Shown: positions 1 through 6,422 of the stretch, piece by piece | Position numbering within the stretch: the stretch's first letter is position 1 | Layout: each line of letters begins with the position of its first letter | Assembly: GCA_003523545.1 (NCBI GenBank) | Contig: DQAM01000437.1 | Coordinates: 1 to 6,804, forward strand | Source: Dysgonomonas sp. | GTDB taxonomy: Bacteria; Bacteroidota; Bacteroidia; Bacteroidales; Dysgonomonadaceae | DNA length: 6,804 nt | Direction: 5' to 3' | Program-made: the position numbers and the translations under genes | The notes under the pieces: generated by a model | The model's input: the letters and a program-made list of their open reading frames with translations, nothing else | What the model was told of the DNA's origin: nothing | Databases searched by the model: none

Positions 1-419
1 TTCAAAAAAGAGATTACACAGCTATTCAACTTAAAAAGTTTGTCACCGGACATCTTTATCTCACAGTACAAATTAATAATATGGATGCGGTTTTTATTTT
101 GGATACCGGAGCAGGAGCAACTGTAATTGATGATAAAAGAGAATCTAAATTCGAACTTAATACACTTATTACGGATAATAAAGCTGTTGGTGTAGGTGGG
201 GGTAATATGGCTCTAAGACAATCTATAGTAAATAACTTCAAAATTCAAGATTATAATATAAATGACTTTAAGATTCATCTGATGAATCTGGACCATGTCA
301 ATAACGCTTTAAAAAGAGTAGGAATTGAAGAGATTGACGGTGTAATAGGTGCAGATATACTACTTAAAGGAAAAGCTATAATCGATTATGAAAATTTGGT
401 GCTGTTCTTAAAAAGATAG
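1..419 (+). CDS. Retropepsin-like aspartyl protease, 5' truncated by window edge
   Basis: The reading frame is open from the first base to the TAG stop, giving 138 complete residues, so the gene starts outside the window. The internal ATG at 81 is not the likely start: the sequence before it (GHLYLTVQINN) already fits the first strands of the fold. The catalytic motif is LDTGAGATVID, with the Asp codon at 102-104. A glycine-rich flap-like stretch (VGVGGGN) follows near 190-208. The end, GVIGADILL followed by AIIDYEN and LVLFLKR, matches the closing strands of Asp_protease_2/retropepsin-like domains. Such single-domain proteases carry one DTG motif and act as homodimers; substrates in Bacteroidota are mostly unknown. 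Any signal peptide would lie in the missing part. Sampled blocks are only about 25-37% GC, lower than floA next door, which may hint at separate origin. The family call is fairly sure; the biological role is not known. Confidence 0.8.
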   Translation, partial: QKRDYTAIQLKKFVTGHLYLTVQINNMDAVFILDTGAGATVIDDKRESKFELNTLITDNKAVGVGGGNMALRQSIVNNFKIQDYNINDFKIHLMNLDHVNNALKRVGIEEIDGVIGADILLKGKAIIDYENLVLFLKR

Positions 420-460
420 GATAGAGATGTTTTTTTGAGCATTTAAACTAATATATAATT

Positions 461-492
461 AAAAACCGATGAAGAGAACTTCATCGGTTTTT
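461..492. terminator. Bidirectional intrinsic terminator between convergent genes
   Basis: A perfect 14-bp inverted repeat (461-474 and 479-492) encloses the 4-base loop AGAA. The stem has a CCGATGAAG core flanked by A5 on the left and T5 on the right, so it gives a hairpin followed by a U-tract on either strand. It lies 41 bases after the protease stop and 29 bases after the floA stop, so it probably ends both convergent transcripts. Confidence 0.9.
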
Positions 493-521
493 AAATTTAT
501 TTAATTACAAGATAATAAATA

Positions 522-1505
522 TTATTTCTTACTATCGGTTTTACCCGTTCCGGGGCGTGCTATGGATTCGCGCATATCCGTATCTGCCTGAATATTCTGC
601 ATTTTGTAATAATCCATCACTCCCAGATTTCCACTGCGGAAAGCTTCTGCCATAGCCAAAGGAATTTCTGCTTCTGCTTCGATTACCTTTGCACGGGCCT
701 CCTGAGCTTTGGCCTTCATTTCCTGCTCTAAAGCTATCGCCATGGCACGGCGCTCTTCGGCTCTTGCCTGTGCAATATTTTTGTCTGCCTGAGCCTGGTC
801 CATCTGGAGGACAGCCCCGATGTTTTTTCCTACATCTATGTCGGCAATATCTATGGATAGAATTTCAAAGGCAGTACCTGCATCGAGACCTTTTCGCAAA
901 ACAAGTTTTGAGATAGAGTCCGGGTTTTCAAGAACCCTCTCGTGGCTCTCGGAAGAACCGATAGAAGATACGATTCCTTCCCCTACACGGGCAAGGATAG
1001 TTTCCTCGCCTGCACCTCCGACCAATTGTTTGATGTTGGCGCGTACCGTTACACGGGCTTTAGCGATCAGCTGGATACCGTTCTTGGCAACCGCGGCAAC
1101 CGGAGGCGTATCTATAACCTTCGGGTTTACGGACATCTGTACTGCATTGAATACATCGCGTCCAGCCAGGTCTATAGCGGTTGCCATCTGGAATGTGAGG
1201 TCGATATTGGCTTTCGATGCCGAAACCAGAGCATGCACTACCTTTTCGACATGACCACCGGCAAGATAGTGTGCTTCAAGATCGTCGCGCGTAATCGATT
1301 TAAGCCCAGCTTTGTGGGCTTCGATCATGGCATATACTATAATGCGGGGAGGAACACGGCGGAGACGCATCAGAAACAACTGTAGAAGTGATATCCGTAC
1401 GCCTGCCGATATGGCATTTATCCACAAGAAAAACGGGACATAGTAAAAAAATATGAGCAGTAAGACCAGAATGGCGACTGCTGTAAGAATCATTAAAACA
1501 GGCAT
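522..1505 (-). CDS. floA: Flotillin-like protein FloA
   Basis: The 327-residue product has the full length and layout of FloA (YqfA/UPF0365), a bacterial flotillin that oligomerises on the inner face of the membrane and organises functional membrane microdomains. An N-terminal hydrophobic hairpin (about residues 3-32) is followed by the conserved stretch [19 protein letters not shown], an SPFH-like region to about residue 235 (including [19 protein letters not shown] and [11 protein letters not shown]), then an Ala/Glu-rich coiled coil (about 238-290, [11 protein letters not shown] and [18 protein letters not shown]). The C-terminus ends in a polar tail. The gene is last in a minus-strand operon, 14 bases after the NfeD-family gene, the usual partner of flotillins. 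It ends just before a strong terminator. The leader is A/T-rich with no clear Shine-Dalgarno. No damage or missing region is seen. Confidence 0.96.
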   Translation of the reverse strand: MPVLMILTAVAILVLLLIFFYYVPFFLWINAISAGVRISLLQLFLMRLRRVPPRIIVYAMIEAHKAGLKSITRDDLEAHYLAGGHVEKVVHALVSASKANIDLTFQMATAIDLAGRDVFNAVQMSVNPKVIDTPPVAAVAKNGIQLIAKARVTVRANIKQLVGGAGEETILARVGEGIVSSIGSSESHERVLENPDSISKLVLRKGLDAGTAFEILSIDIADIDVGKNIGAVLQMDQAQADKNIAQARAEERRAMAIALEQEMKAKAQEARAKVIEAEAEIPLAMAEAFRSGNLGVMDYYKMQNIQADTDMRESIARPGTGKTDSKK

Positions 1506-1519
1506 AGTTAATTTATGAA

Positions 1520-2023
1520 TTAATTAATATTAGTTTGATTGTCTATATCATGGTAAGGCTGTACCGAAACATTGGTCTTTCCAACCTTTACGATTTCTAT
1601 CATTTCTTCCGAGTCGATGAATTCCCCTGTAAATGATTTTGCTTCGACTATTTTTTCTCCGAATTCAGCTTTGCCTATCGGGTTCAGACGGGATATGGCA
1701 ATTCCTCTGTCTCCCACCTGTAAGTTCTCGAGTTCTGGTTGTTCTACAACCGAATCTATATCTTTTTTGAGAGATATCCGATCGAGGGATTTGGACTTTA
1801 TCAGGAATAGGAAAGCCCCGGCTGTAAGTACGATGTTAACTCCTATGGTGATGAAGCCTGCCGTATCGCCAATGTTATAAAAAGCGTATACCACACTGGC
1901 AATCATGAGCAGTCCCCCCGCAATTCCGGCAATGGTGATGCCGGGCAACAGGAAAATCTCAGCCATCATCAGTGCTACGCCGATTAGTATGAGAGCGATT
2001 ATAATTATTATTTCAAGTGTCAT
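1520..2023 (-). CDS. NfeD-family membrane protein, partner of FloA
   Basis: This 167-residue protein has three predicted membrane segments (about residues 2-27, 29-48 and 55-76), with the characteristic [17 protein letters not shown] stretch joining the first two. A soluble C-terminal part (about 95-160) fits the small OB-fold NfeD domain: [19 protein letters not shown], then [17 protein letters not shown]. There is no N-terminal ClpP-like serine protease domain, so it is the short (NfeD1b-like) form. Short NfeD proteins are commonly encoded beside flotillins and are thought to associate with them in the membrane. The start is well fixed because an in-frame TGA lies directly before the ATG. 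It is 14 bases downstream of the TPR/PD40 gene and 14 bases upstream of floA, so the three are very likely one transcript. The name nfeD is often used loosely, so no symbol is given. Confidence 0.92.
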   Translation of the reverse strand: MTLEIIIIIALILIGVALMMAEIFLLPGITIAGIAGGLLMIASVVYAFYNIGDTAGFITIGVNIVLTAGAFLFLIKSKSLDRISLKKDIDSVVEQPELENLQVGDRGIAISRLNPIGKAEFGEKIVEAKSFTGEFIDSEEMIEIVKVGKTNVSVQPYHDIDNQTNIN

Positions 2024-2037
2024 TCAGTATTCTGTTT

Positions 2038-3465
2038 TTATCTATTTAATGAACCGATCTCTTCATTCCGTATGTTCTTTTCCATATCCAGAATTTCTTT
2101 ATAAAGAAGAGATTGTACATTTTCCGAATCCATTATCTGTGGGGAAAGGTTTTCACGTACGTTTATAGAAGCATCTGCGTATTGGGTTCTCATCCTTTCC
2201 AGGTCTTCTTCCAGCGTATCCAGTTCCTTTTTCTTCTTTACCAGGTCGAAATAAAGATTCCGTGCGGTTGCGTTTTTGAAGTCGCTGTATTTATGATAAG
2301 TATGATTGTCATCCACTATAAATGTGAAGTCTACTCTTTCCTCCTGTTTCTTTTCCGTCTCTCTTTTGGCAGTAGATATTAGGTTGGCATAGTTCACGCC
2401 TTTTTTCCAGCTCTCTTTTATCGAAGTAATGCGTGCCCTTCCTTCTTTGTACCGGTCGTCATCCGTATCTACCAGAGTAACCACCTCATTGGGGATAAAA
2501 GTATATATACAGACCTTACCTTCGGGCTGGAAACGGTCGGTTGCAAACCATCCGACACCTTTGTTTTCGTCCACTACCATCATATAATCATTGGCCGGGG
2601 AGTTAAACGGCATATTCAGTATTTCCGGATTCAGGTAACTGTCGTTACTCAGGTTGTAACGGGTTACATAAATATCATATCCTCCCATTCCGTTTTCATC
2701 TTTACCGGCAAAATAAACAGTGACCCCGTCCATTAATACAAACGGATAATTGATGTCGCCCGATAATCCGAAATTACCGGCATCCATGGGTTTTTCGTTT
2801 CCGAACCCTGTCAACAGCTTATCCATAGTAGAAAGTGTATATCTTTTCTCGACAGGTTGTCCGAAGTAAATTTTGGAGCCCATTCCGTTGGTATATATAA
2901 CCGACTCGCCGGGGCTCGACCAATCGAACATGGCGGATGCATCGGACAGACTGCCTGCATCCGGAGTAAGCTTGTATGCCGAAAGGAATTGTGATTTGTC
3001 AACTACTAAGCTGTCTATAATCTGTATGTCTTCCGTACGGGAGATAAGCACCTGCATCCGGTCTAATTTCTTATACCTTTCTCCCAAAGTCGTTTCCTTT
3101 TCCCGCGGACGGGCTTTAGCATACAAATCGTAAAACTGGCGGGCTTCGCTTACCCTGTATTCGTCCACGTATATATCACCCAGATAAAGGTATGAATCCT
3201 GTAATTTTTTCTGGGATGCTATCAGTAGTGATTGTTCAGCTTTACGCAGGTCGCCTCCGGTTTCTACCAGACTGACCCCGTACCATAAGTTTAGAGAAGC
3301 ATCGTTGGGCTTGTTTGCCAGTTCCCGCTCAAAAACGGGGAGAGCCTTTGCATATTCTTTATTCCGGTAATCGGTTCTTGCCTGGGTAAGAGTATTGCCG
3401 GTCTGAGCTTGTATACTCAGACAAAAACAAAACAAGAGTATAAAACTTATTTTAAAATGTTTCAT
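2038..3465 (-). CDS. Secreted TPR and PD40-repeat protein, first gene of the floA operon
   Basis: The 475-residue product starts with a signal peptide (residues 1-20, likely cleaved after SIQA). The cysteines at 13 and 15 follow Phe, so they do not form a normal lipobox. Residues about 22-130 hold TPR-like helical pairs (ARTDYRNKEYAKALPVFE, SLNLWYGVSLVETGGDLRKA, SYLYLGDIYVDEYRVSEA). Residues about 175-330 resemble PD40/WD40-like beta-propeller repeats, best seen in FVLMDGVTVYFAGKDENG followed by GMGGYDIYVTRYN, and then PFNSPANDYMMVVDENKG with GWFATDR. The C-terminal 70 residues are highly charged and probably coiled coil (KKKKELDTLEEDLERMRTQ). TPR plus PD40 is a common arrangement in Bacteroidota periplasmic proteins, often with an OmpA domain, but none is present here. 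It should be periplasmic or outer-membrane associated, with an unknown role. Its position ahead of NfeD and floA suggests a link to the flotillin system; that is inference. Confidence 0.85.
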   Translation of the reverse strand: MKHFKISFILLFCFCLSIQAQTGNTLTQARTDYRNKEYAKALPVFERELANKPNDASLNLWYGVSLVETGGDLRKAEQSLLIASQKKLQDSYLYLGDIYVDEYRVSEARQFYDLYAKARPREKETTLGERYKKLDRMQVLISRTEDIQIIDSLVVDKSQFLSAYKLTPDAGSLSDASAMFDWSSPGESVIYTNGMGSKIYFGQPVEKRYTLSTMDKLLTGFGNEKPMDAGNFGLSGDINYPFVLMDGVTVYFAGKDENGMGGYDIYVTRYNLSNDSYLNPEILNMPFNSPANDYMMVVDENKGVGWFATDRFQPEGKVCIYTFIPNEVVTLVDTDDDRYKEGRARITSIKESWKKGVNYANLISTAKRETEKKQEERVDFTFIVDDNHTYHKYSDFKNATARNLYFDLVKKKKELDTLEEDLERMRTQYADASINVRENLSPQIMDSENVQSLLYKEILDMEKNIRNEEIGSLNR

Positions 3466-3493
3466 CGTACTGGTTTCGTTATTTTACAATAAT

Positions 3494-3525
3494 CAAAGAT
3501 AAGAAAATTATACATTGGAATGAAA
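3494..3525 (-). promoter_or_regulatory. Promoter of the TPR/PD40-NfeD-floA operon
   Basis: Read on the minus strand, TATCTTTG (3501-3494) matches the Bacteroidota -7 consensus TAnnTTTG exactly. TTTC (3525-3522) lies 20 bases upstream and is one base away from the -33 TTTG element. Transcription would start near 3487, giving a leader of about 20 bases before the ATG at 3465. This is a motif match only. Confidence 0.7.
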
Positions 3526-3566
3526 TTTGCACACAGTACATTCGGAATAAAAAAAGGTAATTTATA

Positions 3567-3596
3567 GTTGCTTTTCATATTATCATTTTATTTTTG
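3567..3596 (+). promoter_or_regulatory. Promoter of the methyltransferase-adenosyltransferase pair
   Basis: TATTTTTG (3589-3596) is an exact match to the Bacteroidota -7 element TAnnTTTG. GTTG (3567-3570) sits 18 bases upstream as a near match to the -33 TTTG. The predicted start near 3603 gives a leader of about 20 bases before the ATG at 3625. It is divergent from the floA-operon promoter, with about 40 bases between the two elements. Confidence 0.7.
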
Positions 3597-3624
3597 TGAC
3601 AAATCCGGACAAGCTGTTTGATTT

Positions 3625-4308
3625 ATGTCGAGAATTTACCAATTATCTAAGCCAGTAACCAGGGTGTTGTACAAAATACGGCATCACCGGGGGCATGGAA
3701 TTCATTCTCCTTTTGTCTTCAATTTCATCAACCGGGTAATAGAGGAGAAAATGCCTTACTATGCTTACGTGGATATTGCACAGTATTTGCGTGAAAATCA
3801 TTGTCCGGAGAATACGGAAGACAGGGTCAACACTCTTTCATTTAGGACTACCGCTTATTTCCATGCAAAAAATATACTTGAATTGGGTGCCGGCAGTGGA
3901 TTGAATACTCTATATATTACATCTGCTTCAAGATATTCGAGATGTGTGAGCGTGGAAACAGACGCCGGTGAAAGGAAAGAAGCTGAAAGGCTTTATAAAG
4001 GCTGGAGCAGAGATATAATTCTTACATCGGAAGAATTCCCCGACTTAGACTTTTTCCCGGATTGTATTTTTTTGAATCTCCGGAATTATACGGTTGATTC
4101 AGATAAACTTATCGATTATCTGTTTTCGAATGTAAATGAGGATTCTTTCATTTTTATAGACGGTATACGAACAAAGCGTAAACAACAAATGTTATGGAAA
4201 AAACTTATCCGGCGGGATGAAGTCATTATTTCCATGGATTTGTTCCATGTGGGAATATTGTTTTTCGATAAAAGATTTTTCAAACGGAATTATAAGTTGA
4301 GTTTTTAA
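3625..4308 (+). CDS. Class I SAM-dependent methyltransferase-like protein (HGIHSPFVF family)
   Basis: The 227-residue protein opens with the N-terminal signature HGIHSPFVF (residues 24-32), typical of a Bacteroidota family annotated as SAM-dependent methyltransferase. The SAM-binding motif I is clear: ILELGAGSGLNT, with E86-L-G-A-G-S-G92. An acidic residue at the end of the next strand (E111 in CVSVETD) fits ribose binding. The end, MDLFHVGILFF followed by a basic tail, also agrees with the family. The central part is unusual: at 146-154 the sequence is DCIFLNLRN and at 176-183 FIDGIRTK, where I would expect acidic DGNH-like and DD-like motifs. The substrate is unknown and activity may be altered. 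Transcription starts from its own promoter and the adenosyltransferase gene follows 16 bases after the stop, probably co-transcribed. No membrane segment or signal peptide is seen. Confidence 0.82.
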   Translation: MSRIYQLSKPVTRVLYKIRHHRGHGIHSPFVFNFINRVIEEKMPYYAYVDIAQYLRENHCPENTEDRVNTLSFRTTAYFHAKNILELGAGSGLNTLYITSASRYSRCVSVETDAGERKEAERLYKGWSRDIILTSEEFPDLDFFPDCIFLNLRNYTVDSDKLIDYLFSNVNEDSFIFIDGIRTKRKQQMLWKKLIRRDEVIISMDLFHVGILFFDKRFFKRNYKLSF

Positions 4309-4324
4309 AACTAAAAACCTTAAT

Positions 4325-4885
4325 ATGAAAAAAAGTTTGGTTTATACACGTACAGGAGATAAAGGGACTACGGCTCTGGTTGGAGGTACACGTGTTCCCA
4401 AATCGCACGTGAGGCTCGAAGCTTACGGCACAATCGACGAATTAAACTCATTCGTAGGTTTCCTGGTTTGTGAGATAGATGATGAAAATGCACTGAAAAT
4501 TTTATCTTTTATCCAGCACAAACTCTTTACGGTCGGTTCCTATCTGGCAACCGAGACGGAAGCCGTACCGCCCAAGTCGGCCAGTATAATAACCGATGAA
4601 AATATAGAACTTATCGAGAAAGAGATGGACAGGCTCGATAGCGAATTACCGCAATTGAAGCAATTTGTACTTCCGGGCGGGAGTGAATCGGCTTCAAGAG
4701 CACATATTTGCCGTACGGTAGCCCGCCGTGCCGAAAGGTGTATCTACCGGGTAAAAGACGAATATCCGGTGGAAGATAATATATTAAAATTTGTAAATCG
4801 TCTCTCAGATTACTTCTTTTTGCTTGCCAGATGTGAAAGTAACAAAAAAGGGAGTGAAATATTTTGGGATACTACTTGCAAATAA
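4325..4885 (+). CDS. PduO-type cob(I)alamin (corrinoid) adenosyltransferase
   Basis: This cytoplasmic enzyme transfers the 5'-deoxyadenosyl group of ATP to cob(I)alamin or cob(I)yrinic acid diamide, making adenosylcobalamin for enzymes such as methylmalonyl-CoA mutase. At 186 residues it has the normal length of single-domain PduO/MMAB-type proteins, which are trimers of helical bundles. The conserved blocks are intact: the N-terminal ATP-binding TRTGDKGTT (8-16), RLEAYGTIDELNS (30-42), LPGGSESASRAHICRTVARR (116-135) continuing into AER with the essential Arg/Glu residues, and NRLSDYFFLLAR (158-169). It follows the methyltransferase gene by 16 bases with no terminator between them, so it probably shares that promoter. 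No cobalamin riboswitch is visible upstream. Family names in use include pduO, cobO and mmaB, and the sequence does not choose between them. Confidence 0.96.
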   Translation: MKKSLVYTRTGDKGTTALVGGTRVPKSHVRLEAYGTIDELNSFVGFLVCEIDDENALKILSFIQHKLFTVGSYLATETEAVPPKSASIITDENIELIEKEMDRLDSELPQLKQFVLPGGSESASRAHICRTVARRAERCIYRVKDEYPVEDNILKFVNRLSDYFFLLARCESNKKGSEIFWDTTCK

Positions 4886-4905
4886 AGAATATTAGATTAT
4901 TTTTG
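4876..4905 (+). promoter_or_regulatory. Promoter of the DUF2795 gene
   Basis: TATTTTTG (4898-4905) matches the Bacteroidota -7 consensus exactly. TTG (4876-4878) lies 19 bases upstream as a partial -33 element and overlaps the last codons of the adenosyltransferase gene. Transcription would start near 4912, leaving an A/T-rich leader of about 37 bases. No terminator is visible before it, so readthrough from upstream is also possible. Confidence 0.7.
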
Positions 4906-4948
4906 CCGAAAAATTAAGAGTATTAATAAAAACAACATAATTATAGCT

Positions 4949-5170
4949 ATGTATTGGACACTAGAATTAGCATCAAAACTGGAAGACGCGCCCTGGCCTG
5001 CAACTAAGGACGAGCTCATCGACTATGCTCAACGCTCAGGCGCTCCTTTGGAGGTTATCGAGAATTTGCAGGAACTGGAGGACGAAGGTGAGATATTCGA
5101 TACGATAGAAGATATCTGGCCCGATTATCCAAGCAAAGAAGATTTCTTCTTCAACGAAGACGAGTATTGA
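4949..5170 (+). CDS. Small acidic DUF2795-family protein
   Basis: The 73-residue protein begins MYWTLELASKLEDAPWPATK and ends in PSKEDFFFNEDEY. I recognise it as the short DUF2795 protein that is strongly conserved across Bacteroidota. It has 22 Asp/Glu against only 4 Lys/Arg, so it is very acidic, with no signal peptide, membrane segment or cysteine. DELIDYAQRSGAPLEVIENL (residues 21-40) fits the small helical DUF2795 domain, and the acidic tail from residue 42 carries repeated aromatic residues (W57, Y60, F66-F68, Y73). The function is unknown. A cytoplasmic role in binding a basic partner would fit the charge, but that is speculation. It has its own promoter and a strong terminator after it, so it can be a monocistronic unit despite following the adenosyltransferase by only 63 bases. 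Confidence 0.92.
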   Translation: MYWTLELASKLEDAPWPATKDELIDYAQRSGAPLEVIENLQELEDEGEIFDTIEDIWPDYPSKEDFFFNEDEY

Positions 5171-5211
5171 TGATTTGCCGGTAAGGCATAATTTAAGCAT
5201 ATTAAGAATAG

Positions 5212-5249
5212 AAGAGGTTAGTGAAAGTTTTTTCACTAGCCTTTTTCTG
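5212..5249 (+). terminator. Intrinsic terminator after the DUF2795 gene
   Basis: The arms at 5215-5226 and 5231-5242 form a 12-bp stem with one G-T wobble, around the loop GTTT. A/G-rich bases at 5212-5214 can extend the stem into the T-run after it (5242-5246). The hairpin core GGTTAGTGAAA faces TTTCACTAGCC. It begins about 40 bases after the stop codon. Confidence 0.85.
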
Positions 5250-5310
5250 TATTTATCAGTTGTATTGAATCTAAGATTAACACAACGCATTATATTTTAA
5301 ACTTTTTTTA

Positions 5311-5318
5311 TATATTTG
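5311..5318 (+). promoter_or_regulatory. Probable -7 element of the lipoprotein L,D-transpeptidase gene
   Basis: TATATTTG matches TAnnTTTG exactly. No good -33 TTTG is found 18-21 bases upstream, where the sequence is simply A/T-rich. The start would be near 5325, giving a leader of about 53 bases before the ATG at 5378. The weak -33 element may mean lower or regulated expression. Confidence 0.55.
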
Positions 5319-5343
5319 TCGAAATTTGAATAGAGGGGGTACA

Positions 5344-5360
5344 GAACTTTATCTAAGTTC
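5344..5360 (+). other. Small hairpin in the 5' leader of the L,D-transpeptidase gene
   Basis: GAACTT (5344-5349) and AAGTTC (5355-5360) form a perfect 6-bp stem with a 5-base loop, 17 bases before the start codon. The overlapping pair ACAGA/TCTGT (5341-5345 and 5362-5366) offers an alternative outer pairing. It has no U-tract, so it is not a terminator. It may be chance. Confidence 0.3.
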
Positions 5361-5377
5361 GTCTGTTACAATAAGCG

Positions 5378-6388
5378 ATGAAGAAAATTATTTTTGCAGT
5401 TTTTATTTCATGTGTATTTGTCTTTGCTTCGTGTGAACAAAAGCAGAGTACAACTATTGTTCCCGGGGATGTAGTGAATGATTCGACTGAGGTAGAAGAG
5501 CCTCAGGTTCCGGATACTATATCGGCCAACGATATTGTGATAAAACGGGAATTGCAGTATACAAAATATCTGGTAGGGGATGTATATCCTTACAAGGATA
5601 CTACGCGTGAATTCCAACTGGATAAAATGAAAGAAAAACTTGCACTTCTCGAGAATATACAGAGAGAACCTGTTTCGTGGGCAATTCTTCAAAATTATAA
5701 AAACAAAAACAGGGAGGCTCCTCTGGTAAGGAATTATCACCGCAACAGCTATACCCGCATAGCGGATTCGCTGGATGTAGAGCGTTATCAGTCCGTACCT
5801 ATGTACGAACTTTCGGATTCTACCCAGGCAATAATATACGGCAGGGATGGATGGCTGGTCAAATACCTGGGGGATGAGGGCAGTTTCAAGAAGGTGGAAG
5901 CCATGGAACGAAATGGGGAATGGCTTATTCCACAGCGGTATGTAAAGCATATTCACGATTCGGTAGTTTTTAACAAGGCCATATTTGTAGATGTGACAAA
6001 CCAGAATATTGCCACGTTCGAAAAGGATAGCTCCGTATGGAAGTTGAGAAGTATGAATCCCGCGACTACCGGAGTACACCGCCCGCCCTATGCACAGGAA
6101 ACACCTCTGGGAATGTTTGTGATTCAGGAGAAAAAAGCGAAAATGCTGTTCCTGAAAGACGGTTCTACGGCTTTAGGCGGTTTTGCGCCCTGGGCAAGCC
6201 GTTTCAGCAACGGAGGATATATACACGGAGTACCTACTAATGTACCCGCAACCGAGATTATAGAATACAGTTATTCGCTGGGCACAACACCCCGTTCGCA
6301 CATGTGTGTGAGGAATGCATCTTCGCACGCCAAATTTATTTATGACTGGATTACACCCGAAGAGGCTGTTTTATTTGTAATAGACTGA
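5378..6388 (+). CDS. Lipoprotein L,D-transpeptidase (YkuD domain)
   Basis: L,D-transpeptidases use a catalytic Cys to cross-link peptidoglycan stems (3-3 links) or attach proteins to them. The 336-residue product has a lipoprotein signal peptide with lipobox FASC, the lipidated residue being Cys19, followed by an acidic linker rich in Glu, Asp and Thr (about 20-50). It should be anchored to a membrane and face the periplasm. A middle region (about 50-200) is not recognised. The C-terminal YkuD domain (about 205-336) starts at AIFVDVTNQNIATFEKDSS, passes through ATTGVHRPPYAQETPLGMF, and contains His283 in GGYIHGVP and the catalytic block RSHMCVRN with His308, Cys310 and Arg312. The usual SHGCVR has Met in place of Gly here. 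All catalytic residues are present, so the enzyme is probably active. The next gene, 34 bases on, is a second transpeptidase-type protein. Confidence 0.9.
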   Translation: MKKIIFAVFISCVFVFASCEQKQSTTIVPGDVVNDSTEVEEPQVPDTISANDIVIKRELQYTKYLVGDVYPYKDTTREFQLDKMKEKLALLENIQREPVSWAILQNYKNKNREAPLVRNYHRNSYTRIADSLDVERYQSVPMYELSDSTQAIIYGRDGWLVKYLGDEGSFKKVEAMERNGEWLIPQRYVKHIHDSVVFNKAIFVDVTNQNIATFEKDSSVWKLRSMNPATTGVHRPPYAQETPLGMFVIQEKKAKMLFLKDGSTALGGFAPWASRFSNGGYIHGVPTNVPATEIIEYSYSLGTTPRSHMCVRNASSHAKFIYDWITPEEAVLFVID

Positions 6389-6405
6389 AAAATAGTTTAT
6401 ATTTG
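6374..6405 (+). promoter_or_regulatory. Near-ideal promoter overlapping the end of the first L,D-transpeptidase gene
   Basis: TTTG (6374-6377), a 20-base spacer and TATATTTG (6398-6405) match both Bacteroidota promoter elements exactly, the only such full match noted in the window. The -33 element lies inside the last codons of the upstream gene. The start would be near 6412, leaving a leader of only about 10 bases before the ATG at 6423. Confidence 0.8.
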
Positions 6406-6422
6406 CATCTCGTATTTACGTT

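Noticed and set aside
81..419. Complete 112-residue protease starting at ATG 81
   Set aside because: The same frame is open to the window edge and the sequence before the ATG fits the protease fold, so the gene is truncated by the window and starts earlier.
820..1385. Plus-strand open frames of about 145 residues opposite floA
   Set aside because: They are antisense to a full-length, well-conserved floA and show no domain or credible promoter.
2038..3465. TPR/PD40 protein as a lipoprotein
   Set aside because: The cysteines at residues 13 and 15 follow Phe and lie within the hydrophobic core, so there is no proper lipobox; a standard signal peptidase I site after residue 20 fits better.
3466..3624. 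Possible regulatory RNA or operator in the divergent intergenic region
   Set aside because: Apart from the two promoters the region is plain A/T-rich sequence; no clear inverted repeat or conserved RNA fold was seen.
4309..4324. Cobalamin riboswitch ahead of the adenosyltransferase gene
   Set aside because: The gap is only 16 A-rich bases, and the leader of the upstream methyltransferase is about 20 bases, far too short for a B12 riboswitch.
5036..5290. Minus-strand 84-residue open frame over the DUF2795 gene and its terminator
   Set aside because: It crosses a strong terminator hairpin and overlaps a conserved gene; no family features are visible.
5408..6079. Minus-strand open frame of 223 residues
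   Set aside because: It lies wholly opposite the clear L,D-transpeptidase gene, shows no recognisable motif, and has an odd Ile/Tyr/Arg-rich composition expected of an antisense shadow.
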